64,000 nucleotides of DNA from an uncultured bacterium (GCA_902780135.1 CACZEK010000001.1:1-64000); one strand, 5' to 3'; positions 16,396-25,706 are shown, counted from the first letter of the stretch. The notes: generated from the sequence alone by a model not told the origin. Numbers and translations are program-made.

Positions 16396-17757
16396 CTATT
16401 TGAACTGGACCCAGTCGACATGCATCAGGATGCCGTCGGGCATCGTGACAAAGAGGTTATGCACGCCCTTCAGCTGTTTCAGGACGGCGGCGGAAGCGTC
16501 CTGCCATTCGTCTTTTGCCTCGACCGGGATCCTCGCGATCAGGTCGCCGTCCACGGCGTCCGCATGGAACTCGATGGTCCCGCTGCCGCCGACGCGCGCA
16601 AAGACATGGACGACCGCGCTTGACAGGTCTTTCTCCCCGAAATCCACCCGGTCATACTCGATCCAGATCGGGCGGCGGTAGTTGTCCTTGTTGCGGAACA
16701 CGGTCTTCCACCCGGCGAACGGGTCCTCCGTGCGGTTGTATTCGACCCAGACGTGATTGGGGTCTCCGATGGCGGAATACCGGTCGATCTGGATCCTGCC
16801 GGTCGCCGGGGTGACGCCCACGCCGCGCTGCGTCGGCACGATCGGCTGAATGGTCCCGTCTTCGTTGAACGTCAAATACTCCGCGCAGATGGAGCGGTTC
16901 ACATCGTGTTCGCGGCAGTAGTCGTTGTGGTGGTAGAAGAAATACCACTGCCCCTCATACTCCACGACGGAATGATGGTTGGTCCAGCAGTCCGTATTCT
17001 GCTCCATGATCTTGCCTTTGTATTCGAACGGTCCCATCGGGCTGTCGCCCATGCAGTAGCAGATGCACTCCGTCTGCCGTTCGCACCACGGGAACGAGTA
17101 ATAATACTTTCCGTTGCGCTTGAACATGAACGGGCCTTCCTTCAGTCCGTTTCTCGGCACATTGTGGTTGACCGTGACGACCTCCGAATCAAGTTCCGTC
17201 ATATTGTCTTTGAGCCGTGCGACCACGAGTGCGTTGCCCTGCGCCTGCCAGGTCAGATACGGCGTGCCGTCGTCGTCGATGAAAATGCACGGATCGATGC
17301 CGTTCACGCCGGGGATCGGGTTTTCCTGGGGCACGTACGGGCCTTCGGGCTTTTCGGCGATCGCCACGCCGATCGCGTTGCGTCCGTTCTTCTGGTGCGC
17401 GGGAAAATAGAAATAGTATTTCCCGTTTTTGAAATTGCAGTCGGGAGCCCACATGGAATAGCTCCTGCCGTCCACCCACGGCACCTTCTCCTGGTCCACG
17501 ATCACGCCGTGGTCGGTCCAGTCGAGCAGGTTTTCGGAGGAATACACATGGTAGTCCGGCATGTTGAACCCTTTTTTGTTCCGCGAGCCCGCGGGCGCCG
17601 GGATGTCATGCGACGGGAAAACGTACACTTTTCCGTTGAACACGTGGGCGGACGGATCGGCGGAGAATGCGCCGGAAATAAGCGGATTATCCGCGAATGC
17701 GGGGATCGCGAACGAGGCGGCGAAAAATGCGATGCAAATGGTTTTGGTGAGCTTCAT
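16396..17757 (-). CDS. Secreted GH43 glycosidase with CBM6-like module
   Basis: 453 residues from ATG at 17757, chosen because a clear signal peptide follows (MKLTKTICIAFFAASFAIPA, cut near AFA-DNP). The catalytic domain carries the three acidic sites of family 43 five-bladed propellers: ADPSAHVF (base), NGIDPCIFIDDDG (pKa modulator) and KEGPFMFKRNGKYY (acid), plus TNHHSVVEYEGQW. Residues from about 325 on look like a CBM6-type beta-sandwich (RVDFGE, SGTIEFHAD, HVDWVQF). Expected activity is exo-cleavage of arabino- or xylo-configured side chains in plant or mucosal polysaccharide; the substrate cannot be read from sequence. The product is periplasmic or secreted. It is followed by no other carbohydrate gene, so it is not in an obvious utilisation locus. 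Confidence 0.88.
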   Translation of the reverse strand: MKLTKTICIAFFAASFAIPAFADNPLISGAFSADPSAHVFNGKVYVFPSHDIPAPAGSRNKKGFNMPDYHVYSSENLLDWTDHGVIVDQEKVPWVDGRSYSMWAPDCNFKNGKYYFYFPAHQKNGRNAIGVAIAEKPEGPYVPQENPIPGVNGIDPCIFIDDDGTPYLTWQAQGNALVVARLKDNMTELDSEVVTVNHNVPRNGLKEGPFMFKRNGKYYYSFPWCERQTECICYCMGDSPMGPFEYKGKIMEQNTDCWTNHHSVVEYEGQWYFFYHHNDYCREHDVNRSICAEYLTFNEDGTIQPIVPTQRGVGVTPATGRIQIDRYSAIGDPNHVWVEYNRTEDPFAGWKTVFRNKDNYRRPIWIEYDRVDFGEKDLSSAVVHVFARVGGSGTIEFHADAVDGDLIARIPVEAKDEWQDASAAVLKQLKGVHNLFVTMPDGILMHVDWVQFK

Positions 17758-17867
17758 TGTTCGGGTCTTTCTTGTCGAAACGGCGATGTTTTCTGTTTTT
17801 ATCGGGGGGGGGAGACTTTCCACGCGGGGCAGCGGCGGCGTCCCCTGCCCCGCGGCTGACGGAGAGA

Positions 17868-18152
17868 TCAGTTCATTTTCAGCAGAGCGTCCCTGCCGGA
17901 CATCCCGGGCGCGACGCCGAGTCCCGCGGCGGCGGACGATACGCTTTTCACCCGGGCGTTCAGCATGTCGTCGAAGTTCTTCACCCCGGTGACGATCGCG
18001 GCCGCATCGCCGACCTTTTCTGCGGTCTCGAGCGAGATGTAGCCGCACCCCAGGAATCCGTTCTTCGCCCGGATGACGAGGATGAACGTATTCCCGGAAG
18101 GAATTGCGTATCCGTCGAACAGGGCTCCATCAAGATTCAACGTTTCGTTCAT
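17868..18152 (-). CDS. DUF1805 (YunC-like) protein
   Basis: 94 residues. The C-terminal pattern NARVKSVSSAAAGLGVAPGM followed by GRDALLKM closely matches DUF1805 proteins such as B. subtilis YunC (LES...AA..LGI..GM.G.DALLKM), and the length fits the family. The family has no assigned reaction. It lies 110 bp upstream of the GH43 gene on the same strand, with its own promoter at 18217-18244, so the two may share a transcript, though a functional link is not evident. Confidence 0.82.
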   Translation of the reverse strand: MNETLNLDGALFDGYAIPSGNTFILVIRAKNGFLGCGYISLETAEKVGDAAAIVTGVKNFDDMLNARVKSVSSAAAGLGVAPGMSGRDALLKMN

Positions 18153-18216
18153 TGTTTTCCCTTCCTCGGTTGTGTTGTCCGCGGCCCTCCGGAAAAGCGC
18201 GGCGGACCGTCAGAAA

Positions 18217-18244
18217 AATATACTCGGTCTTCCGCGAATTGCAA
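18217..18244 (-). promoter_or_regulatory. Promoter for the DUF1805 gene
   Basis: Minus strand TTGCAA (18244-18239), 16-nt spacer, TATATT (18222-18217), 65 bp upstream of ATG 18152. Confidence 0.65.
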
Positions 18245-18448
18245 GCGGAGTCCGGAAAAACACGCCGGGAGGGACGACGGCGCAGGCAAAAAAGCTTCCC
18301 CGGGAGCGGTCAATGCCCGGAACAAGAGAGGGAAACGAACCGAAAAAAACGAAACGGCGCATGACTTTTCCGGGAAGCGCCCGTCCCATAAACGGCAAGG
18401 GGAAGACGGGAAGGGCAAAGAAAAGTTCGAAAAAAAAGCGGACCCGGC

Positions 18449-18477
18449 TTGAAAAAGACGGGAACATGGGGTATATT
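18449..18477 (+). promoter_or_regulatory. Promoter for rplM-rpsI
   Basis: TTGAAA (18449-18454), 17-nt spacer, TATATT (18472-18477). The leader to the rplM ATG is about 120 nt. No clear L13-type autoregulatory fold could be drawn by eye. Confidence 0.7.
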
Positions 18478-18603
18478 AATTGATTCCGATGTGGTATATC
18501 CCGAATACGACGTCAGGAAAGTCCCGGGATCTGGCAGTTCCGGAACGCCCTTTTTTCGACCATTTGTGCATACAAACTGAACTGAACGAGGAGCAATCCT
18601 GAA

Positions 18604-19029
18604 ATGAAAACCTATTTGGCAAAGACCGGCGAGATCGAGCGCAAATTCGTGCTGTTCGACGCCGCGGGCGAACCGCTTGGAAGACTTGCCGTCAAGATCG
18701 CGAACGCTCTGCGCGGCAAAGATAAACCGACCTATACCCCCCACGTCGACACCGGCGCGTTCGTCGTCGTGATCAACGCGGGCAAAGCCGTCCTCACGGG
18801 CAGCAAGGAAACCGGCAAGAAGTACATCCGCTGGACGGGCTACCGCAGCGGCCAGAGAATCGAAACGCCGGAAATGATCCGCGCGAAGCACGCCGACCGC
18901 CTGGTCCGCGAGGCCGTGTGGGGCATGATGCCGAAGGGACGTCTTGGCCGTGCCCAGTACGCCAAGCTGAAAGTGTACGTCGGTGCGGAGCATCCGCACG
19001 CGGCGCAGAAACCCGAACCCGCGAAATAA
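18604..19029 (+). CDS. rplM: 50S ribosomal protein L13
   Basis: 141 residues, normal for L13 (about 142). Typical features are the N-terminal LAKTGEIERKFVLFDAAGEP, the GRLAVKIANALRGK segment, the YTPHVDTGAFVVVINA core and the C-terminal GMMPKGRLGRAQYAKLKVY. L13 is an early assembly protein of the large ribosomal subunit. AGGAGCAATCC precedes the start. It forms the usual operon with rpsI, 14 bp downstream, and the two are followed closely by argC, which is less usual. Confidence 0.97.
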   Translation: MKTYLAKTGEIERKFVLFDAAGEPLGRLAVKIANALRGKDKPTYTPHVDTGAFVVVINAGKAVLTGSKETGKKYIRWTGYRSGQRIETPEMIRAKHADRLVREAVWGMMPKGRLGRAQYAKLKVYVGAEHPHAAQKPEPAK

Positions 19030-19043
19030 TGGAGCATTGAGAT

Positions 19044-19439
19044 ATGGATAAGAAGAACGCCATCGCAGCCACCGGTCGCAGAAAATGCGCCAGCGCCCGC
19101 GTCCGCATCGACGCCGGCAACGGCAAGATCACCGTGAACGGCCAGAAGTTCGAAGAATATTTCGAGACCGAAGCTCTCCGCGGCTACGTGATGCAGCCCC
19201 TGAACGTCTCCGGCGCAGCCGAAGCGTATGACATCGACGCGTCCGTCGTGGGCGGCGGCAAGGCCGGCCAGGCCGGCGCCATCCGCCACGGCATCGCCCG
19301 CGCCCTCGTTCTCACGGACGAAAACTACAAGTCCGTCCTGAAGAGCAGCGGCATGCTGACGCGCGACTCCAGAGTGAAGGAACGCAAGAAACCCGGCCAG
19401 CCGGGCGCGCGCAGACGCTTCCAGTTCTCCAAACGCTAA
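19044..19439 (+). CDS. rpsI: 30S ribosomal protein S9
   Basis: 131 residues. The sequence holds ATGRRKCASARVR at the N-terminus, GGGKAGQAGAIRHGIARAL in the centre and the basic C-terminal tail RVKERKKPGQPGARRRFQFSKR-type pattern ending KR, which reaches the P-site tRNA in the ribosome. Length is normal for the family. It starts 14 bp after rplM and ends 15 bp before the argC ATG. Confidence 0.97.
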   Translation: MDKKNAIAATGRRKCASARVRIDAGNGKITVNGQKFEEYFETEALRGYVMQPLNVSGAAEAYDIDASVVGGGKAGQAGAIRHGIARALVLTDENYKSVLKSSGMLTRDSRVKERKKPGQPGARRRFQFSKR

Positions 19440-19454
19440 TTGGAGACAGGTGTC

Positions 19455-20483
19455 ATGGACAAAGTACGCGTCGCGATCGTCGGCGCCGCGGGATATGCAG
19501 GCGAGGAGCTTCTTCGCCTGCTTTCCCGTCATCCGTATGCCGATATCCGCGTGATCACGTCCCGCCAGAACGCGGGCAAGGACATCGCGGAGATCTTCCC
19601 CCGTCTCGCCGGGACCGGCCTGCATTTCTCCATGCCGGACGCCGAGGCGATCAAATCCGGCTGCGACGCCGCTTTCCTGGCGCTTCCCCACGGCCTCGCG
19701 CACGAATTCGCCGAGCCGTTCATCAATGCCGGACTCACCGTCATTGACATCAGCGCGGACTTCCGTCTGCGCTCCCTCGACCAGTACAAAAAGTACTACA
19801 AGATCGACCATCCCGCGCCCGGACTGCTCTCCAGTGCGGTCTACGGCCTCCCCGAGCGCTACCGCGAACAGATCCGCACCGCGAAGCTGATCGCCTGCCC
19901 GGGCTGCTACGTCACGAGCATCCTGCTCCCGACTACCGCGATCCTGGCGGCGAAGCTCGCCTCGCCCGAAGGCATCGTGGCGTGCAGCATGAGCGGCGTG
20001 ACCGGAGCCGGACGCAAAGTCGACCTGCCGTACATCTTCCCGGAATGCAACGAGAGCGTGCGCGCCTACGGCGTGTCCGGCCATCGCCACCTGCCCGAGA
20101 TCGAGCAGGAGCTCGCCGTCGCCGCCGGGCTGCCCTCCCTCAGCATGAACTTCATCCCGCACCTGGTGCCGACCAACCGCGGCATCCAGTCCACGGTCAT
20201 CCTGGACGCCGCCGAAGGCTGCACCGAGGAAGCCGTGGCGGACGCGTTCGCGAAGGCGTACGGGAACGAACGGTTCGTGCGCGTGCTCCCCGCCGGAAAG
20301 CTCCCGGACACGAAGCACGTCACGCTCACGAACTGCTGCGAGATCGGGTTCAAGCTGGACTCCCACACCGGAAAGCTCCTGCTCTTCTCCTGCATCGACA
20401 ACCTCACCAAGGGCGCGTCGGGCCAGGCAGTGCAGGACTTCAACATCCGCTTCGGGTTCCCCGAGGAGACCGCGCTGGTCTGA
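19455..20483 (+). CDS. argC: N-acetyl-gamma-glutamyl-phosphate reductase
   Basis: 342 residues from ATG 19455, which has GGAG at 19442 upstream; a TTG at 19440 touching the rpsI stop is less likely. The enzyme reduces N-acetylglutamyl phosphate with NADPH to the semialdehyde in arginine synthesis. The N-terminal Rossmann motif (VAIVGAAGYAGEELLRLL) and the catalytic Cys in ACPGCYVTS are visible, with SGVTGAGRK and GHRHLPEIEQEL further on. It follows the ribosomal genes at 15 bp without a promoter, so arginine synthesis seems tied here to the rplM-rpsI transcript. A strong terminator follows at 20510-20546. Confidence 0.95.
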   Translation: MDKVRVAIVGAAGYAGEELLRLLSRHPYADIRVITSRQNAGKDIAEIFPRLAGTGLHFSMPDAEAIKSGCDAAFLALPHGLAHEFAEPFINAGLTVIDISADFRLRSLDQYKKYYKIDHPAPGLLSSAVYGLPERYREQIRTAKLIACPGCYVTSILLPTTAILAAKLASPEGIVACSMSGVTGAGRKVDLPYIFPECNESVRAYGVSGHRHLPEIEQELAVAAGLPSLSMNFIPHLVPTNRGIQSTVILDAAEGCTEEAVADAFAKAYGNERFVRVLPAGKLPDTKHVTLTNCCEIGFKLDSHTGKLLLFSCIDNLTKGASGQAVQDFNIRFGFPEETALV

Positions 20484-20509
20484 GGACGTCCCGTCCGTTA
20501 AGAAACGCC

Positions 20510-20546
20510 GCAGGGCCGGAATCTTTTTCCGGTCCTGCTTTTTTTT
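20510..20546 (+). terminator. Rho-independent terminator after argC
   Basis: Stem GCAGGGCCGGAA paired with TTCCGGTCCTGC (one G-T pair), short loop and eight T residues. It ends the rplM-rpsI-argC unit. Confidence 0.85.
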
Positions 20547-20567
20547 GCGTTTTTTCAGGCGCTGAGA

Positions 20568-20596
20568 TTGATTTTTCAGCCGGATGATGCTATTGT
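20568..20596 (+). promoter_or_regulatory. Promoter for the MurC-type ligase
   Basis: TTGATT (20568-20573), 17-nt spacer, TATTGT (20591-20596). It makes ATG 20638 the natural start of the following gene. Confidence 0.6.
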
Positions 20597-20637
20597 TTTC
20601 CGAACTTGAAACACATCCATTCACGAGGCATCGTCTT

Positions 20638-22113
20638 ATGGCATCGGAACCGACCGTCAAATCATCCTCCGGCGCACGCCAGGATCTCCCGAAATCTCTT
20701 CACTTCGTCGGCATCGGCGGCATCGGCATGAGCGGACTCGCGCAGATGTTCCTGGACCTCGGATGCGCCGTGACCGGCAGCGACCGCGCGCTCGGACACG
20801 CGGAGAACGAACGCATCTTCGCCGCGCTCCGCAAGTGCGGCGCGAAACTCCGCCCGCAGGACGGCTCGGTCTACGCGGACGGATACGCGCCGGACGCCAT
20901 CGTGTATTCGACCGCGATCGAGGAGGACAACCCGGACTTCAAATGCGCGCCTCCCGGCACGCGCCGTCTCCACCGCAGCGAAGCGCTGTCGCTCGGGATC
21001 GGCGCGCTGCGCGGACGCTTCACGATCGCCGTGACCGGCACCTGCGGCAAAACGACCGTGAGCGCGTGGCTGGCGGACGCGCTGGACCGTCTGGGCGGCG
21101 ATCCCGGGGCATTGACCGGCGGCTATGTGAAACGGTTCCGCGAGAACGGCGCGGCGGGGAACTACCGGGGCGGCTTCGGGCGCGATTTCGTGATCGAGGC
21201 GGACGAGAGCGACAAGAGCCTGCTGAACTACGTGCCGGACACCGCGCTCATCCTGAACATCGGCACGGACCATTATTCGCGGGAGGAGCTCGCCGAAGTC
21301 TTCCTGACGTTCGCCGCGTCGGCGCGTTCGTGCGTGGTCATGGAGCTTGCCGCGTTCGAGGAGATCGGACCGGACAGATTCCCCCCGGAAAAGCTGATCC
21401 TGCTCTTCAGCGGCGACCCGGACGCGCCGGTGTCCTGCGCGGGGCGTCCCGTCCTGCGGCTGAACTCCTACCGCGTGGCGGGCGGCAGCGCGTGGTGCGC
21501 GTTCAACGGACTGCCGGAGATCCGCCTGCCGATGCCGGGCCGCCACAATGCCCTGAACGCGCTGGCGGTTCACACCGTCCTGACCTCGCGCGGATACGAC
21601 TCCATGGACGCGCTGAAGGCGGTTTCGGAGTTCGGCGGCGTGGCGCGGCGGTTCGACCGGGCGGGCGTCATGGCGAACGGCGCGCTGGTCATCGACGACT
21701 ACGCGCACAACGTGGAGAAGCTGGCGTCGTGCATCGGCGCGGCGCAGGAACTTGCGCCGGAGGGCCGCGTGGTCACGGTGTTCCAGCCGCACGGATTCGC
21801 CCCGCTCCGGTTCATGCGCGAGGCGCTCGCGAACGCCCTGCCCTCGATCCTGCGTCCCTCGGACGAGTTCATCTTCCTGCCGGTCTACTACGCGGGCGGC
21901 ACGGCGTCATTCAGCCCGACCAGCGCGGAAGCCGCGGAGACCTGCCGGAACGCCCCGGGCGCGGATCCGGACGCCATCCTGGTCTTCAACGACAGGCTGG
22001 CTTGCGAAGACCACCTGAAAAAAGCCGTAAAAAGCGGCGACGTGGTGATCGTGGCGGGCGCACGGGACGAAAGCCTGTCGATTTGGGCAAAAAGCCTGAC
22101 AAAATACGCTTGA
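20638..22113 (+). CDS. murC: Mur ligase family protein, MurC/Mpl type
   Basis: 491 residues from ATG 20638, downstream of the promoter and with GAGG nine bases upstream. MurC adds L-alanine to UDP-N-acetylmuramate in peptidoglycan synthesis. The N-terminal nucleotide-sugar site is typical (FVGIGGIGMSGLAQMF), followed by the P-loop GTCGKTTVSAW, the central EADESDKSLLNY and MPGRHNALNALA. Two details differ from textbook MurC: GTHGKT is GTCGKT, and DDYGHHPTE is DDYAHNVEK. It stands alone, away from a division-wall cluster, so an Mpl-like recycling ligase or a specialised paralogue is an alternative. The next promoter overlaps its last codons. Confidence 0.78.
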   Translation: MASEPTVKSSSGARQDLPKSLHFVGIGGIGMSGLAQMFLDLGCAVTGSDRALGHAENERIFAALRKCGAKLRPQDGSVYADGYAPDAIVYSTAIEEDNPDFKCAPPGTRRLHRSEALSLGIGALRGRFTIAVTGTCGKTTVSAWLADALDRLGGDPGALTGGYVKRFRENGAAGNYRGGFGRDFVIEADESDKSLLNYVPDTALILNIGTDHYSREELAEVFLTFAASARSCVVMELAAFEEIGPDRFPPEKLILLFSGDPDAPVSCAGRPVLRLNSYRVAGGSAWCAFNGLPEIRLPMPGRHNALNALAVHTVLTSRGYDSMDALKAVSEFGGVARRFDRAGVMANGALVIDDYAHNVEKLASCIGAAQELAPEGRVVTVFQPHGFAPLRFMREALANALPSILRPSDEFIFLPVYYAGGTASFSPTSAEAAETCRNAPGADPDAILVFNDRLACEDHLKKAVKSGDVVIVAGARDESLSIWAKSLTKYA

Positions 22114-22138
22114 CATTTGCCAGAAACCGTGATATAAT
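22110..22138 (+). promoter_or_regulatory. Consensus sigma-70 promoter for the TPR-ExbB-ExbD operon
   Basis: TTGACA (22110-22115), 17-nt spacer, TATAAT (22133-22138): a full consensus match, overlapping the stop codon of the Mur ligase. Confidence 0.85.
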
Positions 22139-22200
22139 ATGTATATCTTTTTTCGCTATCCATAATTTTATAGAGAAACTGTGACACGGCCGGAGTTTTT

Positions 22201-25200
22201 ATGCTGAACCGATTCAGATATTTGGCGATACTTGCGATGCTGGCCCTGCCGGGCGCGGCCGGATTCGCCCAGACAGGCGCGGTCAAACGCGACATGGCGT
22301 ATTCGCGCGAGCTCAATACGCTGGGGCTGTTCGATTTTTCGACGCGGTTCCTGACGGAGCGCATGGAGGAAAACACGGACAGGAACATGGCGAATTTCTA
22401 CCGGGTCCAGCTCGCGGAGACCTACCTCGCCTCCGGAAAAAACGAGGAGGCGCAGAAGATCATCGAGAACATCCCGAAATCCGATCCCGCCTACCACCAG
22501 TCCCTCGGCACGCTCGGCGTGTACTATTTCATGAAGAAGGACAACCAGAAGGCGCTGAAGCCGCTGGAGGAGCTTTACGCGCACCTGAAACGGAACAAGA
22601 TCGACCCGTCCGACTACGAACGCCCCCTCACCGCCCTGCTGAACATCTACTATCAGGAGGGACGCGAGAACGACGCCGCCTCTCTCATGGACTGGACCCG
22701 CGGCACCACTTCGGACAAACGCGCCGCAATGTACACGAAGGCCGTCATGCAGCTCGCCACCGCGGAGAACAACCGCCGCGCCGAACTGCGCGAAAAAGCC
22801 GCGTTCCAGCACAGGCTCTCCGAACTGATGAAGGACAGGAGCAAGCAGGCCGACCTGACGCGCCTTCAGAAACGCGTCACGGACCTCACGAAGGAAGTCG
22901 TGAACAACCCCGGCAACGTCGGCAGGCAGCAGGAACGCATCAAGGCGTACAAGGACCTCGGCGAGCTCCTCGGCATGGACCTCGACCGCGTCATGAGGAT
23001 CGACGAGCTGGAGCTCGCCCGCAAAAAAACCTCCGGCGAGGTGAAAAACCGCGACAAGTGGAGCTCCGGCGACAAGGACCGCCTCCGCAGGACGGACCCC
23101 AACGACTGGCAGACCGCCGTCCTTGCCGCCGCGGTCGATCTCCACGACATCCAGTGGGGCGGACAGGACATGCTCACCGCCTACGCCACCGCTCAGATCA
23201 TCCGGTGTTTCTACCTCATCGGCGAATACGAGGAGGCCGGCGAGGAAGTGCGGCGGTATCCCGACCTCTTCGAGGCTTCGGACGAGGCGCTGGAAAAGGA
23301 CGGAAAGAAGAATGAATCGCCCGCCGCGGACGCGAAATTCTGGACCGGACGGTCCTATCTCGCCCTGGCGGAGCAGACCGAGGCCGCCTACAACGAAAAG
23401 AAAAACGCCGACCTCAAGAAACAGGCAGTCACCTACTACCGGCGCGCGTTCAAATACCTCGGCAAGCTCGTGAAATACTATCCGCAGTTCAAGGACGCCC
23501 CCGCCGCATACAAGGACTTCAAACAGGCCACGGAAAGCGCCATGGCGCTCGACCCGGACAAACGCTCCACCTACCAGGCCGAATTCTCCAAGGTCAAAGC
23601 GCCGGAGATGAGCGACCAGTCCACCCTCGTTTCCGCCTGGGCGGAACAGAACTACGCCGGCAGGCAGTACAATCTGGTCGTCGAGGAGCTTCTCCCCATC
23701 CTCCAGCGGATGGCGTCCCGCTACACGCCCGGCCTCTCCGAGCTCGTGAACCGCCTGGTCATGTCCTACGCCTACATGGGCGACTCCACGAACGCCGTCA
23801 TCCTCGGCAGCTACGCTTCCCTGCTCCCGAAAGACGATTTCGTCACGACCGCGCTCCTGAACGCCGGGCACGTGCTGTGGAAACAGGCCGCCGGGGAGCC
23901 CGATCCGGCAAAAGCCGCCCGCCTCAAGGGCGATGCGCTCACGCTCTACAGGTTCCTGCTTGAGATCGACCTGCTGAACCCCTACGCCGGGGTCGTCTCG
24001 CTCCGCGTGGCGCGCGAGCACCTGAACGCCGCCAGCACGATCGGCAAGCGCCTGAACGCATCCTCCGATCCCGCGGAACGCGTCGCGCTGAAGAAGCAGT
24101 GGACCGCCGAAGTGAACAACGCCGCGTCGTCCTACAAGCTCATCATGGAGAATTTCGGCAACAACCCCGAACTCACCGACGAAGCCTACATGAAATACGC
24201 CGACTGCCTCGCCATGCAGGACGACTACGAGGGCGCGGCCAACACGCTCCGCAAGTTCATCGCGTTCGGCCCCAGCTCGCTCGCGGTCGCCGCCGTCGTG
24301 CAGGAGATCATCCCCGAAATGCTCTCCCGCGAGGCCGACCGTCTCGCCGACCAGGCGGCGTCCATCCGCGACGAGGCCGCCGGGGACGTCTCGCTGATCG
24401 AAAAGGCGGACAAGCTCAAGGCGCAGGCGGCAACGATCTACGACGAGGCGGCTGACGGCATCCTGGAATTCCGCCGCGACCTCGCCGGCAAATACAAGGA
24501 CGTCGCGAAGACGCCCGAAGTCCAGAAAGTCGTCCGCCGGGCGGATTCCCTCCTGCCGTGGCTGTACGACGGCGCCGGGAAATGGGACAAGGCGATCGCC
24601 GAGTTCAACGAATTCGTCCGCAAGCATCCCGACGACCCGCTGGCTTCCGCCTACCTGATGCGCATCGGCATCATCCACATGAACATGGGACGCGACAGCG
24701 AGGCGCAGAGGATCCTGACCGCGCTGGTGAACAGCTACCCGGACTCCGCCGAGGCGAAAAATGCCCAGTACGTGCTCGCACGCACGCTCTACACCGCCGG
24801 CAACTACGCCAAGGCGCTGGACATCTTCGAAAGGCTCTTCGCCGGAGACCAGGCGAAGAACCTCTCCATCACGAACCTGCGCTGGATCGCATCCACGCTC
24901 TCCCAGTGCCCCGACGAAGCCCTCGCGAAACGCGCCGCCGGGATCGCGCTGAACGTCTGCGAACGCCTCATCATGGCGGTCCAGGACCCCGTGCTCGACG
25001 ACTGGTTCTCCGAACAGCGCGCCGCCGAGCTCAAATCGGACAAGGCGGCGGCAAAGACCGCAATATCCCGCCTGGAACAGCGTCTGCACCTCGACGCCGG
25101 ACGCGCGGCGGCGAAGGCGGGTCAGTACGACAAGGCGGTCGCCGAGCTCGAAAAGATCGAGATGCTCGAGAAGGATTCGCCGTATTTCTACGACATGCAC

Positions 25201-25674
25201 TTCGCGATGGCGGAGACGCGCGAACTTCAGGGACGCGCCGAGGAGGCCCGCGCCGAACTCGCGAAGATCTCCGTGCGCGCCAACCAGACCGCGAACTTCG
25301 AGCTGTACAACAAGGCGCAGGTCCTGACCGGCGAATCGTTCCTGAAGTCCGGCGCAATCAACAAGGCTTACGCCTGCTTCAGCATCATCGCAGCCGCCGC
25401 GTTCCCCGAGGACGAGGACGGCGCGGAGGACGCGGAGGAAACGGAGACTGCGCCGGCGCCGGAAGCGTCCGCGGACGAAGAAAAGCCTGCCGAAGAGGAG
25501 GATCCCGCCGCGATGCAGTGGATCGAACAGGCGGTCTACCGCACCGCGTACACCGCCGCCCTCCTCGGCAACACCGAAGACCGCGACCGCATGGTCCGGA
25601 AATACCGAAGGCATTTCCCCGACGGGAAGTACGCCGCCGAAATCGGCGCGCTCCCCGAATCCCAGGCTCAATAA
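22201..25674 (+). CDS. Large periplasmic TPR protein of an ExbB/ExbD operon
   Basis: 1157 residues. A signal peptide (RYLAILAMLALPGAAGFAQ) points to export. The rest is almost entirely alpha-helical with degenerate TPR pairs: recognisable ones include AETYLASGKNEEAQKIIEN near 70, RSYLALAEQTEAAYNEKK near 385, AYMKYADCLAMQDDYEGA near 662 and YVLARTLYTAGNYAKALDI near 860. A Glu/Ala-rich acidic linker lies near residue 1060. No enzyme motif is seen. As first gene of a unit with another exported TPR-like protein, an ExbB/TolQ channel and two ExbD/TolR proteins, it is probably the periplasmic scaffold of that energised complex; this is inference from order and spacing. Confidence 0.8.
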   Translation: MLNRFRYLAILAMLALPGAAGFAQTGAVKRDMAYSRELNTLGLFDFSTRFLTERMEENTDRNMANFYRVQLAETYLASGKNEEAQKIIENIPKSDPAYHQSLGTLGVYYFMKKDNQKALKPLEELYAHLKRNKIDPSDYERPLTALLNIYYQEGRENDAASLMDWTRGTTSDKRAAMYTKAVMQLATAENNRRAELREKAAFQHRLSELMKDRSKQADLTRLQKRVTDLTKEVVNNPGNVGRQQERIKAYKDLGELLGMDLDRVMRIDELELARKKTSGEVKNRDKWSSGDKDRLRRTDPNDWQTAVLAAAVDLHDIQWGGQDMLTAYATAQIIRCFYLIGEYEEAGEEVRRYPDLFEASDEALEKDGKKNESPAADAKFWTGRSYLALAEQTEAAYNEKKNADLKKQAVTYYRRAFKYLGKLVKYYPQFKDAPAAYKDFKQATESAMALDPDKRSTYQAEFSKVKAPEMSDQSTLVSAWAEQNYAGRQYNLVVEELLPILQRMASRYTPGLSELVNRLVMSYAYMGDSTNAVILGSYASLLPKDDFVTTALLNAGHVLWKQAAGEPDPAKAARLKGDALTLYRFLLEIDLLNPYAGVVSLRVAREHLNAASTIGKRLNASSDPAERVALKKQWTAEVNNAASSYKLIMENFGNNPELTDEAYMKYADCLAMQDDYEGAANTLRKFIAFGPSSLAVAAVVQEIIPEMLSREADRLADQAASIRDEAAGDVSLIEKADKLKAQAATIYDEAADGILEFRRDLAGKYKDVAKTPEVQKVVRRADSLLPWLYDGAGKWDKAIAEFNEFVRKHPDDPLASAYLMRIGIIHMNMGRDSEAQRILTALVNSYPDSAEAKNAQYVLARTLYTAGNYAKALDIFERLFAGDQAKNLSITNLRWIASTLSQCPDEALAKRAAGIALNVCERLIMAVQDPVLDDWFSEQRAAELKSDKAAAKTAISRLEQRLHLDAGRAAAKAGQYDKAVAELEKIEMLEKDSPYFYDMHFAMAETRELQGRAEEARAELAKISVRANQTANFELYNKAQVLTGESFLKSGAINKAYACFSIIAAAAFPEDEDGAEDAEETETAPAPEASADEEKPAEEEDPAAMQWIEQAVYRTAYTAALLGNTEDRDRMVRKYRRHFPDGKYAAEIGALPESQAQ

Positions 25675-25706
25675 TTCAAAATCATCCATACAAACGAGGT
25701 AACCAG

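Noticed and set aside
18840-20660. 606-residue minus-strand open frame across rplM, rpsI and argC
   Set aside because: It crosses three certain genes and a terminator and resembles no protein.
22168-25689. 1173-residue open frame on the minus strand opposite the large TPR gene
   Set aside because: It mirrors the plus-strand frame codon by codon, as expected in GC-rich DNA. It has no ribosome-binding site or recognisable domain, while the plus strand has a consensus promoter, a signal peptide and TPR repeats.
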